From the NCBI GenBank assembly GCA_946479825.1, contig CAMLHU010000176.1:1-5157 (forward strand): a DNA stretch of 5,157 nt, given 5' to 3'. This DNA is from an uncultured Gemmatimonadota bacterium (lineage in GTDB: Bacteria; Gemmatimonadota; Gemmatimonadetes; Gemmatimonadales; GWC2-71-9). The notes beneath the pieces are model-generated. The model saw nothing but the letters and a program-made list of their open reading frames with translations. It made no database searches and was not told where the DNA came from. A program made the translations under genes and the position numbers. Numbering within the stretch: position 1 is the stretch's first letter; every line of letters starts with the position of its first letter. This document shows, piece after piece, positions 1 to 5,157 of the stretch.

Positions 1-1
1 C

Positions 2-78
2 CCCTGACCCCTAAGCCCTGACCCCTGACCCCTAAGCCCTAAGCCCTAAGCCCTACGCCCTAAGCCCTAAGCCCTACC
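2..78. repeat. Tandem heptamer array, 11 units of CCCTAAG/CCCTGAC
   Basis: Eleven units of exactly 7 bp follow each other without a phase break. The last three bases run GAC, AAG, GAC, GAC, AAG, AAG, AAG, ACG, AAG, AAG, ACC, and every unit begins CCCT. So there are six CCCTAAG, three CCCTGAC, one CCCTACG and one CCCTACC. The array probably continues left of the window, since position 1 is C and the first unit is already complete. It runs into seven C at 77-83. The reverse strand reads CTTAGGG, one base away from the plant telomere unit TTTAGGG, but the flanking genes are bacterial. Short tandem heptamers between genes are known in some bacteria, for example the STRR repeats of cyanobacteria; the function of this one is unknown. 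No gene is visible in 1-136. Confidence 0.95.
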
Positions 79-97
79 CCCCCAGCTCCAAGCTCTC

Positions 98-137
98 CCC
101 AATAGCGCCCCCGTCCGCCCGCTATATCTTCCCAATA
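98..137 (+). promoter_or_regulatory. Leader of the rhomboid gene with small hairpin and weak -10-like box
   Basis: The bases before the rhomboid ATG contain an inverted repeat, ATAGCG at 102-107 and CGCTAT at 120-125, around a 12-nt C-rich loop. A direct repeat CCCAATA lies at 98-104 and again at 131-137, the second copy overlapping the start codon. TATATC at 123-128 matches a sigma-70 -10 box at four of six positions. If used, transcription would begin almost at the ATG, giving a leaderless mRNA, which would fit the absence of any purine-rich ribosome binding site. No convincing -35 box was seen. The sequence pattern is real; its role is inferred. Confidence 0.3.
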
Positions 138-994
138 TGGGCTCCCTCCCCTTCCCCCGGCTCTCACCGTGGGTCGTCCGTCTGCTGGCGATCGCGGCGG
201 GGGTGCAGCTGCTGCTGGCCACGGTGTTCGTGGCTCCGGGGTTCGTGGATGCCCTCGCGTTCGACCCTGCCACCGGCTTTTCCCGGCCCTGGACGTTCGT
301 CACCTATCTGTTCGTCCACGGCGGGCTGTTCCACCTCCTGATCAACTCGCTGGTCCTGGTCTCGTTCGGCCCGCCGGTCGAGCGGCGGATGGGGAGCGGG
401 CGGTTCCTCGCCTTCTTCCTCTACTGCGGCATCGGCGCCGCGGCGTTCGCCGCGGGGCTCGACCTGCTGTATCCGGTGTCGCCGTTCATCGGGATGTCGG
501 GCGCCATCATGGGCGTCGCCCTCGCCTACGCGATGCTCTTCCCCGACGCCGAAGTGTTCATCTTCCCGCTCCCGTTCCCGATCCGCGCGGTCACGGCCGT
601 GGTGCTCTTCGCGGCGTTCGACCTGGTGGGCGCCATCGGCCACATCGGCGCCATCGCGCACGAGGCGCACCTGGGCGGGCTCGCCTTCGCCTGGATCTTC
701 TTCCGGATCAACGCCGTCCAGCACGCCCGGGTGACGCCGCCGCCGCGCACCAGCGCCCGTGGCGTTCTCGTGGCGCCGGCCAACCTGACCGAGGCCAGCC
801 GCTCGACCGCGGGCGCCCGGGCCCCCGTCGTCACCCGCGACGAGACCCGCGCCGCCGACGACACCGCCTCCCGCGACCGGCAGGAGCTCGACCGCGTCCT
901 CGACAAGATCAGCGCCAGCGGGATCCAGAGCCTCTCCCCCACCGAACGCCGGTTCCTCGACGAAGTCGCCCGGAAGAAGCAGTTCCCCCACTGA
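137..994 (+). CDS. Rhomboid family intramembrane serine protease with C-terminal DUF6576-like domain
   Basis: 285-aa integral membrane protease predicted to cut transmembrane segments of other proteins within the inner membrane. Hydrophobic segments lie near residues 12-33, 54-77, 88-110, 118-136, 146-166 and 177-194, the six-helix rhomboid core. The HxxxN motif of helix 2 is His66/Asn70 (oxyanion region in GlpG). The nucleophile is Ser121 in G-M-S-G (119-122), and the catalytic base is His178 in H-L-G-G. The E-R-R-M-G stretch at 82-86 also fits the family. An Ala/Arg/Thr-rich, probably disordered linker (about 196-248) leads to a conserved-looking tail at 250-282 (D-x-x-L-D-K-I, S-L-S-P-T-E-R-R-F-L) that resembles the DUF6576 domain found after bacterial rhomboids. 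The ATG at 137 is the only good start before helix 1. It has no Shine-Dalgarno sequence. Substrate unknown; the dyad is intact, so it should be active. Confidence 0.93.
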   Translation: MGSLPFPRLSPWVVRLLAIAAGVQLLLATVFVAPGFVDALAFDPATGFSRPWTFVTYLFVHGGLFHLLINSLVLVSFGPPVERRMGSGRFLAFFLYCGIGAAAFAAGLDLLYPVSPFIGMSGAIMGVALAYAMLFPDAEVFIFPLPFPIRAVTAVVLFAAFDLVGAIGHIGAIAHEAHLGGLAFAWIFFRINAVQHARVTPPPRTSARGVLVAPANLTEASRSTAGARAPVVTRDETRAADDTASRDRQELDRVLDKISASGIQSLSPTERRFLDEVARKKQFPH

Positions 995-1006
995 ACTGAA
1001 CAGTTC
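993..1006. promoter_or_regulatory. Perfect palindrome GAACTG-AA-CAGTTC, possible operator
   Basis: Two 6-bp arms are exact inverted copies around AA. The left arm overlaps the last two bases of the rhomboid TGA stop (992-994), and the right arm ends one base before a TTGACA box. Such two-fold symmetry beside a -35 element is typical of a dimeric repressor or activator site. It loosely recalls GAAC-Nx-GTTC boxes of LexA type, but the spacing (N6) does not match the Bacillus form (N4), so no regulator is assigned. As RNA the stem would be only about five pairs with a 4-nt loop and three U after it, too weak for a good terminator. Confidence 0.45.
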
Positions 1007-1007
1007 T

Positions 1008-1043
1008 TTGACACCCGCAAAACCCGCAATGTGACCGGGGACA
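1008..1043 (+). promoter_or_regulatory. Consensus -35 box with tandem 9-mer and imperfect palindrome
   Basis: TTGACA at 1008-1013 is a perfect sigma-70 -35 hexamer. At the usual 16-18 bp spacing no good -10 is present; the best is TGTGAC at 1030-1035 with three of six matches. The spacer is filled by a tandem repeat, ACCCGCAAA (1013-1021) and ACCCGCAAT (1022-1030), matching at eight of nine positions. Directly after it, TGTGACCGGGGACA at 1030-1043 is an imperfect palindrome, pairing five of seven positions. Together these could be an activator-dependent promoter for the kinase pair. The elements are seen directly; their use is inferred. Confidence 0.35.
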
Positions 1044-1045
1044 CT

Positions 1046-1073
1046 TTCTCGTGGTCGTTCCTTACCCTAAGAT
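1046..1073 (+). promoter_or_regulatory. Second candidate promoter, close to the hybrid kinase
   Basis: TAAGAT at 1068-1073 matches the -10 consensus at four of six positions including the key first T, second A and last T. A weak -35, TTCTCG at 1046-1051, sits 16 bp upstream. Transcription would start near 1080, giving a leader of about 30 nt that contains the G7 run and the ribosome binding site. The -10 overlaps a single CCCTAAG heptamer at 1065-1071, the same unit as the array at the left edge. This is a weak sequence match only. Confidence 0.3.
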
Positions 1074-1101
1074 GAAAATCTCCTCAGAGGGGGGGACCGA
1101 C

Positions 1102-1105
1102 GGAG
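1102..1105 (+). promoter_or_regulatory. Ribosome binding site GGAG for the hybrid kinase
   Basis: GGAG lies 6 nt before the GTG at 1112 and 9 nt before a second in-frame GTG at 1115. This is the only well-spaced Shine-Dalgarno sequence in the window and supports a GTG start, although the N-terminus is slightly short for a receiver domain. A purine-rich AGAGGGGGGG stretch lies further upstream at 1086-1095. Confidence 0.6.
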
Positions 1106-1111
1106 ATCCGG

Positions 1112-3376
1112 GTGGTGTTGGTCGAGGATATGGCGAGCGATGCCGAGCTGATCGCCCGCGCGCTCGACCGCGCCGGTTTCGCAGCGGAGATCCGGCGGGT
1201 GCAGACCGAGCCTGAGCTGACCGAGGCGCTCCGGACCTTTGCCCCCGCCCTGCTCCTCACCGACCATTCCCTGCCGCGGTTCAGCGCCCGCGAGGCGCTT
1301 CGCGTGGCGGCCCGCCTGGCGCCAGGCCTGCCGGTCATCGTGGTCACCGGCTCGCTCGACGAAGAGACCGCGGCGGAGTACATCCGCGCCGGCGCGACCG
1401 ACTACGTGGTCAAGGAGCGGCTGTTCCGCCTGGGACCGGCGGTCCGGCGGGCCCTCGAGCTCGCCGCCGCGCACCGCCGCGAGGCCACGGCAGAGGCGCG
1501 CTTCCGGGCGTTGATCGAGAACGGCGGTGACGTGGTCATCATCGCCGGCGCCGACCAGGTGGCCCGCTACGCCAGTCCCTCCATCTACACCCTGCTCGGC
1601 GTGCGCCCGGAAGACTACGTCGGGAAGCCGGCGTTCCGCCGGGTGCATCACGACGACGCGGCGCTCGCCGTGACGCTCTTCCGCGACCTCGTGACCAGGC
1701 CCGGCGCCAGGGTCCAACGGGAACTTCGGGTGCTCCACACCGACGGCAGCTGGCGGCTGGTGAGCGTGACCGCCGAGAATCGCATCGCGGACCCGAACAT
1801 CGGCGGGGTGGTGGCCCACCTCCGCGACATCACCGACCAGCGCCGGGCGGAAGAGCAGCGGCTCGAGGCCGACCGGCGTTTCCGGGAGCTGGTCGGGTCG
1901 GCGCCGCTCGGCATCTGTCAGGCGACGGTGGACGGGCGATTCCTGCTGGTGAACCGCGAGCTCGCCCGCATCCTCGGCTACGAGTCCCAGGCCGAGCTGG
2001 CGCAGCGCCCGGCGGCCGAGCTCTACGCCGACCCCGCCGAGCGCGACCGCCTGATCCGCGAGGCCGTGGAGGACCACCGGCCCCACACCACCAAGGTCAC
2101 CTGGCGGCGGCGGGACGGCTCGCTGGCCCGGATCCAGCTCACCGTGCGGGCGGCCACCGGACTCGACGGCACGGTGCGCTACCTCGAGGCGTTCGCCCGG
2201 GACGTCACGACCGACGAGAAACTGGACGAACAGTACCGCCAGTCCCAGAAGCTCGAGGCGGTCGGCCGCCTGGCCGGCGGCGTAGCGCACGACTTCAACA
2301 ACGTGCTGACCGCCATCCTGGGCTCGTGCGACCTCGTCACGGCCGACCTGCCGCCCGACGCCCCCGCGCGCGGTGACATCGCGGAGATCCGCCGCGCCGG
2401 CGAGCGCGCGGTGGCCCTGACCCGCAAGCTCCTGGCGTTCAGCCGCCTCCGGCCCACCGCGCCGGTCCCGCTCGACGTCAACAGCATCATCCAGGATGTG
2501 ATCGCGATGCTCCGGCGCCTGCTCGGCGAGGACATCACGATCGACCTCTTGCTTGCCTCCGACCTCGGCACGGCCCGGGCCGACCCGGGCGAACTCGAGC
2601 AGGTCCTGATGAACCTCGCGGTCAACGCCCGGGACGCGATGCCTGACGGCGGGCGCCTGCTCATCGAGACCGCCAACGTACAGGTGGACGACGCGACGGC
2701 CGCGCGGATCCCCGACCTGACCCCCGGGCCGTATCTCCGGCTGGTGGTGTCCGACACGGGGACGGGGATCCCCGCCGGCGTGCTCGAGCACATCTTCGAG
2801 CCGTTCTTCACGACCAAGGAGATGGGCAAGGGGACGGGACTGGGCCTCGCGACCGTGTACGGCATCGTCCGGCGCGCCGGCGGCCAGGTCGTGGTCGAAA
2901 CGGCCGAAGGCCAGGGGACCTCGTTCCTGATCTACCTTCCCCGCATCACTGAGTCGCCCGCAGCGCGTGCCCGGCCCGACCCGGTCACCCTCCCCCGGGG
3001 CAGCGAGACCCTCCTCGTGGTCGAGGACGAGGACGCCGTGCGTCGCATCACCCGGCGGGTGCTCCAGCAGCAGGGCTATCACGTCCTCGAGGCCGCCGGC
3101 GGTGACGACGCCATCCGCGTCGCGACGGCCAGCCCGGAGCCGATCCACCTGCTCGTCACCGACGTCGTGATGCCGGGAATGGGGGGCCGCGACCTGGCCG
3201 AACGGCTCCGGGCCCTCCGCCCGGGGATCCGGGTGCTCTATCTCTCCGGCTACGCGGACGACGCCGCGGTCCGGCTCGGCGTGGTCGAGGCCCGGGTGGC
3301 CTTCCTCGAGAAGCCATACACCGTGGCGGCGCTCGCGCAGAAAGTGCGGGAGGTGCTGGACGGGGCCGCGCCGTGA
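1112..3376 (+). CDS. Soluble hybrid sensor histidine kinase, REC-PAS-PAS-HisKA-HATPase-REC
   Basis: 754-aa cytoplasmic hybrid kinase without membrane helices. Receiver 1 (1-115): acidic pair Glu5/Asp6, phospho-acceptor Asp51, Thr79, Lys101. PAS 1 about 127-245 and PAS 2 about 256-367 are the likely sensors; no ligand can be read from the sequence. The HisKA domain has phospho-His393 in H-D-F-N-N, the NtrB-like form. The HATPase has Asn501/Asn505 (N box), D-T-G-T-G at 548-552 (G1), F-E-P-F-F-T-T-K at 562-569 and G-K-G-T-G-L-G-L at 572-579 (G2). Receiver 2 (633-750): Glu638/Asp639, Asp684, Ser712 in place of the usual Thr, Lys734. All catalytic residues are present, so kinase and both receivers should work. 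Start: GTG 1112 has GGAG at 6 nt, but the frame is open back to 1076 and codes for E-I-R-V just upstream, as expected of a full first beta strand. It overlaps the next kinase. There is no DNA-binding output domain, so phosphate must pass to another protein or the receivers autoregulate. Confidence 0.93.
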   Translation: MVLVEDMASDAELIARALDRAGFAAEIRRVQTEPELTEALRTFAPALLLTDHSLPRFSAREALRVAARLAPGLPVIVVTGSLDEETAAEYIRAGATDYVVKERLFRLGPAVRRALELAAAHRREATAEARFRALIENGGDVVIIAGADQVARYASPSIYTLLGVRPEDYVGKPAFRRVHHDDAALAVTLFRDLVTRPGARVQRELRVLHTDGSWRLVSVTAENRIADPNIGGVVAHLRDITDQRRAEEQRLEADRRFRELVGSAPLGICQATVDGRFLLVNRELARILGYESQAELAQRPAAELYADPAERDRLIREAVEDHRPHTTKVTWRRRDGSLARIQLTVRAATGLDGTVRYLEAFARDVTTDEKLDEQYRQSQKLEAVGRLAGGVAHDFNNVLTAILGSCDLVTADLPPDAPARGDIAEIRRAGERAVALTRKLLAFSRLRPTAPVPLDVNSIIQDVIAMLRRLLGEDITIDLLLASDLGTARADPGELEQVLMNLAVNARDAMPDGGRLLIETANVQVDDATAARIPDLTPGPYLRLVVSDTGTGIPAGVLEHIFEPFFTTKEMGKGTGLGLATVYGIVRRAGGQVVVETAEGQGTSFLIYLPRITESPAARARPDPVTLPRGSETLLVVEDEDAVRRITRRVLQQQGYHVLEAAGGDDAIRVATASPEPIHLLVTDVVMPGMGGRDLAERLRALRPGIRVLYLSGYADDAAVRLGVVEARVAFLEKPYTVAALAQKVREVLDGAAP

Positions 3377-3378
3377 TG
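3373..3378 (+). promoter_or_regulatory. Stop/start overlap coupling the two kinase genes
   Basis: The hybrid kinase TGA (3374-3376) shares its A with the ATG at 3376, giving TGATG. An alternative GTG at 3373 would overlap by 4 nt. A purine-rich GGGAGG lies at 3348-3353, too far (about 20 nt) for normal initiation at either codon. Translation of the second kinase therefore probably depends on ribosomes that finish the first. Confidence 0.75.
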
Positions 3379-5157
3379 GACCGCGTTCCCCGTGCCCGCT
3401 CGCTGGCGGTCCGGCTTCCGCTCTTCATCGGGGGCCTGATCCTCGCGGGCGTGGCGCTCGGCGCGGTGCTCACCTACCGGTCCGTGCAGGCCACGTCCGT
3501 CGCGCTCAGCGCCCAGCGCCTTGCCAGCCTGACCAACGAGTTCCGCCAGATGCTGGCCACGAGCGCCGACCAGTACCGGAGCCGGATCCGCGCCTTCGCC
3601 GACACGGCCCCGCTGCGCGACTTCCTGGCGCATCCGGATCCCCGCACCCGCGCCGCCGCGCTCGAGGCCTTGCGCCCGAATCCGGGCCTCCGGATCACGG
3701 CGCAGGAACTCCGGGCGCCCACCGGGGGCCCTATCCTCGGGACGGGCGATACGACCGTCCGGCGCGCAGCGGTCGCCGGGACGTTGGCGCGCGAGGCCAT
3801 CGGACGGGACACGGCGCTGGTCGGGCCGCTCGTCGTGATGGGCGATTCGGTGCTGGTCGCGAGCGCCGCACCGGTGCGGGCCGGCGGCCGACGGGTGGCG
3901 GCGCTGGTGCAGTGGACCAACGTGACGTCCACCGCCGCCGCTCGGCAGCAGCTCAACGCCGTCATCGGCACCGGGAGCAGGCTCTCGATCGGCGGACGCG
4001 ACGGCGGCGAGTGGACCGACCTCGTGGGCCGCGTGCCGGCCCCGCCGATCCCGGCGGAGTCCCTGACCGGATCCGTGCGCGACATCACCCGCCCCGGCAC
4101 GGGTCCCGGGCTGGCCGTGGCGCGCGAGGTCCCCGGCACAGGGTGGATCGTCCTGGTCGAGATGAGCCGGGCCGCGGCGCAGGCGGGGGCCGTACGCTAC
4201 GTCAAGCGCCTGGCCCTGATCACGGTCGTCCTGCTCCTGATCGTGCTGGCGGGGACCTGGTACGCCACCCGGGCGCTCACCCGCCCGCTGGAGGAGCTGA
4301 CCCGGGCGGCCGAAGCGGTCGCAGGGGGGCGGCTCGACACCCACGTGCCCGACGGGCGCACCGACGAGATCGGCCGCCTCGCCGCGGCGTTCGACGTGAT
4401 GGTGGCCAACGTCCGCCGCGCGCACGACGAGCTCGAACACCGGGTGGAAGAGCGGACCCGGGAACTCCAGGAACGGAACGAGGCGCTGGAGGCCTTCGGC
4501 TATTCGCTCGCGCACGACCTCCGCGCGCCGCTCCGCGCCATCGACGGCTTCAGCCGCGCCCTCCTCGAGGACTACGGTCACCAGCTCGACGCCACCGGGC
4601 ATCACTACGCCCGGCTCCTGGCCGGCGGCGCGCAAACGATGGACCGGATGATCCTCGACCTGCTGGCCTACAGTCGCGTCACCCGGACCGACATCACCCC
4701 GGGCCCGGTCGAGCTCGCCGAGGCGGTGGCTGCCGCCGAAGTGCAGGTGCGCGGGGACCTCGCCGCCCGCGGCGCGCGCCTGCGGGTGGCGCCCGACCTC
4801 CCGACCGTGCAGGCGCACGCCCCGACCCTCATCCAGGTCATCGCCAACCTGCTCGGCAACGCCGCCAAGTTCGTCCCGGCCGACCGGATCCCCGAGATCC
4901 GGGTCCACGCCACCGCGCTCGCCGGCCGGGTCCGCCTCTGGGTCGAGGACAACGGGATCGGGATCGCCCCGAAGTACCACGAGCGGATCTTCCGGGTCTT
5001 CGACCGCCTCCACGGCGCCGACGAATACCCCGGCACCGGCATCGGGCTCGCCATCGTCCGGAAGGGAGTGGAGCGGATGGGCGGGAAGGTGGGCGTGGAA
5101 TCGGCCGAAGGAGAGGGGAGCCGGTTCTATGTGGAGCTGGTAGAGCTTAGGGCTTAG
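3376..5157 (+). CDS. Membrane-bound sensor histidine kinase, TM-sensor-TM-HAMP-HisKA-HATPase
   Basis: 593 aa from ATG 3376 (594 from GTG 3373). An Arg-rich N-terminus precedes membrane helix 1 (about 15-35). An extracytoplasmic region of about 240 residues follows, the right size for a double Cache-type sensor, though no ligand motif is recognised. Helix 2 is about 278-297, then a HAMP domain (about 298-350, with L-T-R-P-L-E-E-L and D-E-I-G-R-L) and a short coiled coil to about 373. The HisKA domain has phospho-His380 in S-L-A-H-D-L-R-A-P-L-R-A-I, the form common in phytochrome-like kinases. The HATPase has Asn491/Asn495, D-N-G-I-G at 525-529, F-R-V-F-D-R-L-H at 539-546 and G-T-G-I-G-L-A at 553-559. 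It lacks a receiver, so its phosphate goes to a separate receiver, possibly one in the neighbouring hybrid kinase. The final Leu-Arg-Ala and the TAG stop are encoded by the heptamer CTTAGGGCTTAG at the window edge. Complete. Confidence 0.92.
   Translation: MDRVPRARSLAVRLPLFIGGLILAGVALGAVLTYRSVQATSVALSAQRLASLTNEFRQMLATSADQYRSRIRAFADTAPLRDFLAHPDPRTRAAALEALRPNPGLRITAQELRAPTGGPILGTGDTTVRRAAVAGTLAREAIGRDTALVGPLVVMGDSVLVASAAPVRAGGRRVAALVQWTNVTSTAAARQQLNAVIGTGSRLSIGGRDGGEWTDLVGRVPAPPIPAESLTGSVRDITRPGTGPGLAVAREVPGTGWIVLVEMSRAAAQAGAVRYVKRLALITVVLLLIVLAGTWYATRALTRPLEELTRAAEAVAGGRLDTHVPDGRTDEIGRLAAAFDVMVANVRRAHDELEHRVEERTRELQERNEALEAFGYSLAHDLRAPLRAIDGFSRALLEDYGHQLDATGHHYARLLAGGAQTMDRMILDLLAYSRVTRTDITPGPVELAEAVAAAEVQVRGDLAARGARLRVAPDLPTVQAHAPTLIQVIANLLGNAAKFVPADRIPEIRVHATALAGRVRLWVEDNGIGIAPKYHERIFRVFDRLHGADEYPGTGIGLAIVRKGVERMGGKVGVESAEGEGSRFYVELVELRA
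5145..5157. repeat. Start of an inverted heptamer repeat at the right edge
   Basis: GCTTAGGGCTTAG covers nearly two units of CTTAGGG, the reverse complement of the CCCTAAG units at 2-78. The 13 bases match perfectly, in inverted orientation, positions 32-44, 39-51 and 60-72 of the left array. The window stops inside the unit, so I infer but cannot see that a longer array follows. The repeat is also coding: CTT AGG GCT TAG are the last three codons and stop of the membrane kinase. Confidence 0.7.

Noticed and set aside
2..78. CRISPR array or true eukaryotic telomere
   Set aside because: There are no spacers between the 7-bp units, so it is not CRISPR. The adjacent genes are bacterial and the unit differs from known telomere units, so a chromosome end is not supported.
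169..999. Alternative plus-strand frame and antisense frame over the rhomboid gene
   Set aside because: Both are rich in Arg/Pro/Gly or Glu/Arg and lack membrane helices; the 137-994 frame has the complete rhomboid motif set.
993..1009. Rho-independent terminator after the rhomboid gene
   Set aside because: The stem is only about five pairs with few G/C and is followed by three T, and the left arm overlaps the stop codon; a protein-binding palindrome is more likely.
2415..2421. CCCTGAC inside the hybrid kinase gene, and another near 4063 in the membrane kinase
   Set aside because: Single copies in coding sequence that encode ordinary residues; expected by chance in GC-rich genes and not part of an array.
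1067..3148. 693-codon minus-strand open frame opposite the hybrid kinase
   Set aside because: Its protein is low-complexity (Gly/Arg/Asp/His-rich) with no recognisable domain, while the plus strand has full kinase motifs. Long antisense frames are expected in high-GC coding DNA.
3250..5013. 587-codon minus-strand open frame opposite the membrane kinase
   Set aside because: Compositionally biased shadow of the plus-strand kinase, with no domain and no plausible start signal.
3912..5150. 412-codon plus-strand frame inside the membrane kinase
   Set aside because: Arg/Pro/Gly-rich translation in the wrong frame; the overlapping frame carries all HisKA and HATPase motifs.

Overview
The window is a high-GC bacterial segment with three plus-strand genes. 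It begins in a telomere-like heptamer repeat array and ends in the same heptamer in inverted orientation. Strong third-position G/C in all three genes, very few AT-rich stretches, soluble NtrB-like and phytochrome-like kinases and a rhomboid with a C-terminal extension suggest a Gram-negative soil-type bacterium. Gemmatimonadota or a similar high-GC phylum is my best guess, but only a guess, because no rRNA or marker gene is present.

Layout. Positions 2-78 hold eleven in-phase 7-bp units (CCCTAAG, CCCTGAC and minor variants). Positions 79-136 form a short leader with no clear ribosome binding site. Positions 137-994 encode a six-helix rhomboid intramembrane serine protease with an intact Ser/His dyad and a small soluble C-terminal domain. 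The 117-bp gap 995-1111 is dense in possible control elements: a perfect 6+6 palindrome over the rhomboid stop codon, a consensus TTGACA, a 9-bp tandem repeat, an imperfect palindrome, a lone CCCTAAG heptamer, a run of seven G, and a GGAG ribosome binding site. Positions 1112-3376 encode a soluble hybrid histidine kinase (REC-PAS-PAS-HisKA-HATPase-REC). Its stop codon overlaps the start of a membrane-anchored sensor kinase (TM-extracytoplasmic domain-TM-HAMP-coiled coil-HisKA-HATPase) that ends exactly at the window edge, 5157.

How the genes may work together. The two kinases overlap at TGATG, so they are almost certainly one translationally coupled unit. The membrane kinase can sense an extracytoplasmic signal. 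The hybrid kinase carries two receiver domains and could receive or relay phosphate. No DNA-binding regulator, HPt protein or other output gene lies in the window, so the output must be elsewhere. The rhomboid is upstream and co-directional, but separated by 117 bp with its own candidate control region, so a functional link is only a possibility.

The most unusual signal is the heptamer. It forms an array at the left edge, occurs once in the kinase promoter region, and at the right edge supplies the last three codons and the stop codon of the second kinase. The array puts stop codons in all frames and, on its G-rich strand, has the spacing of a G-quadruplex former.
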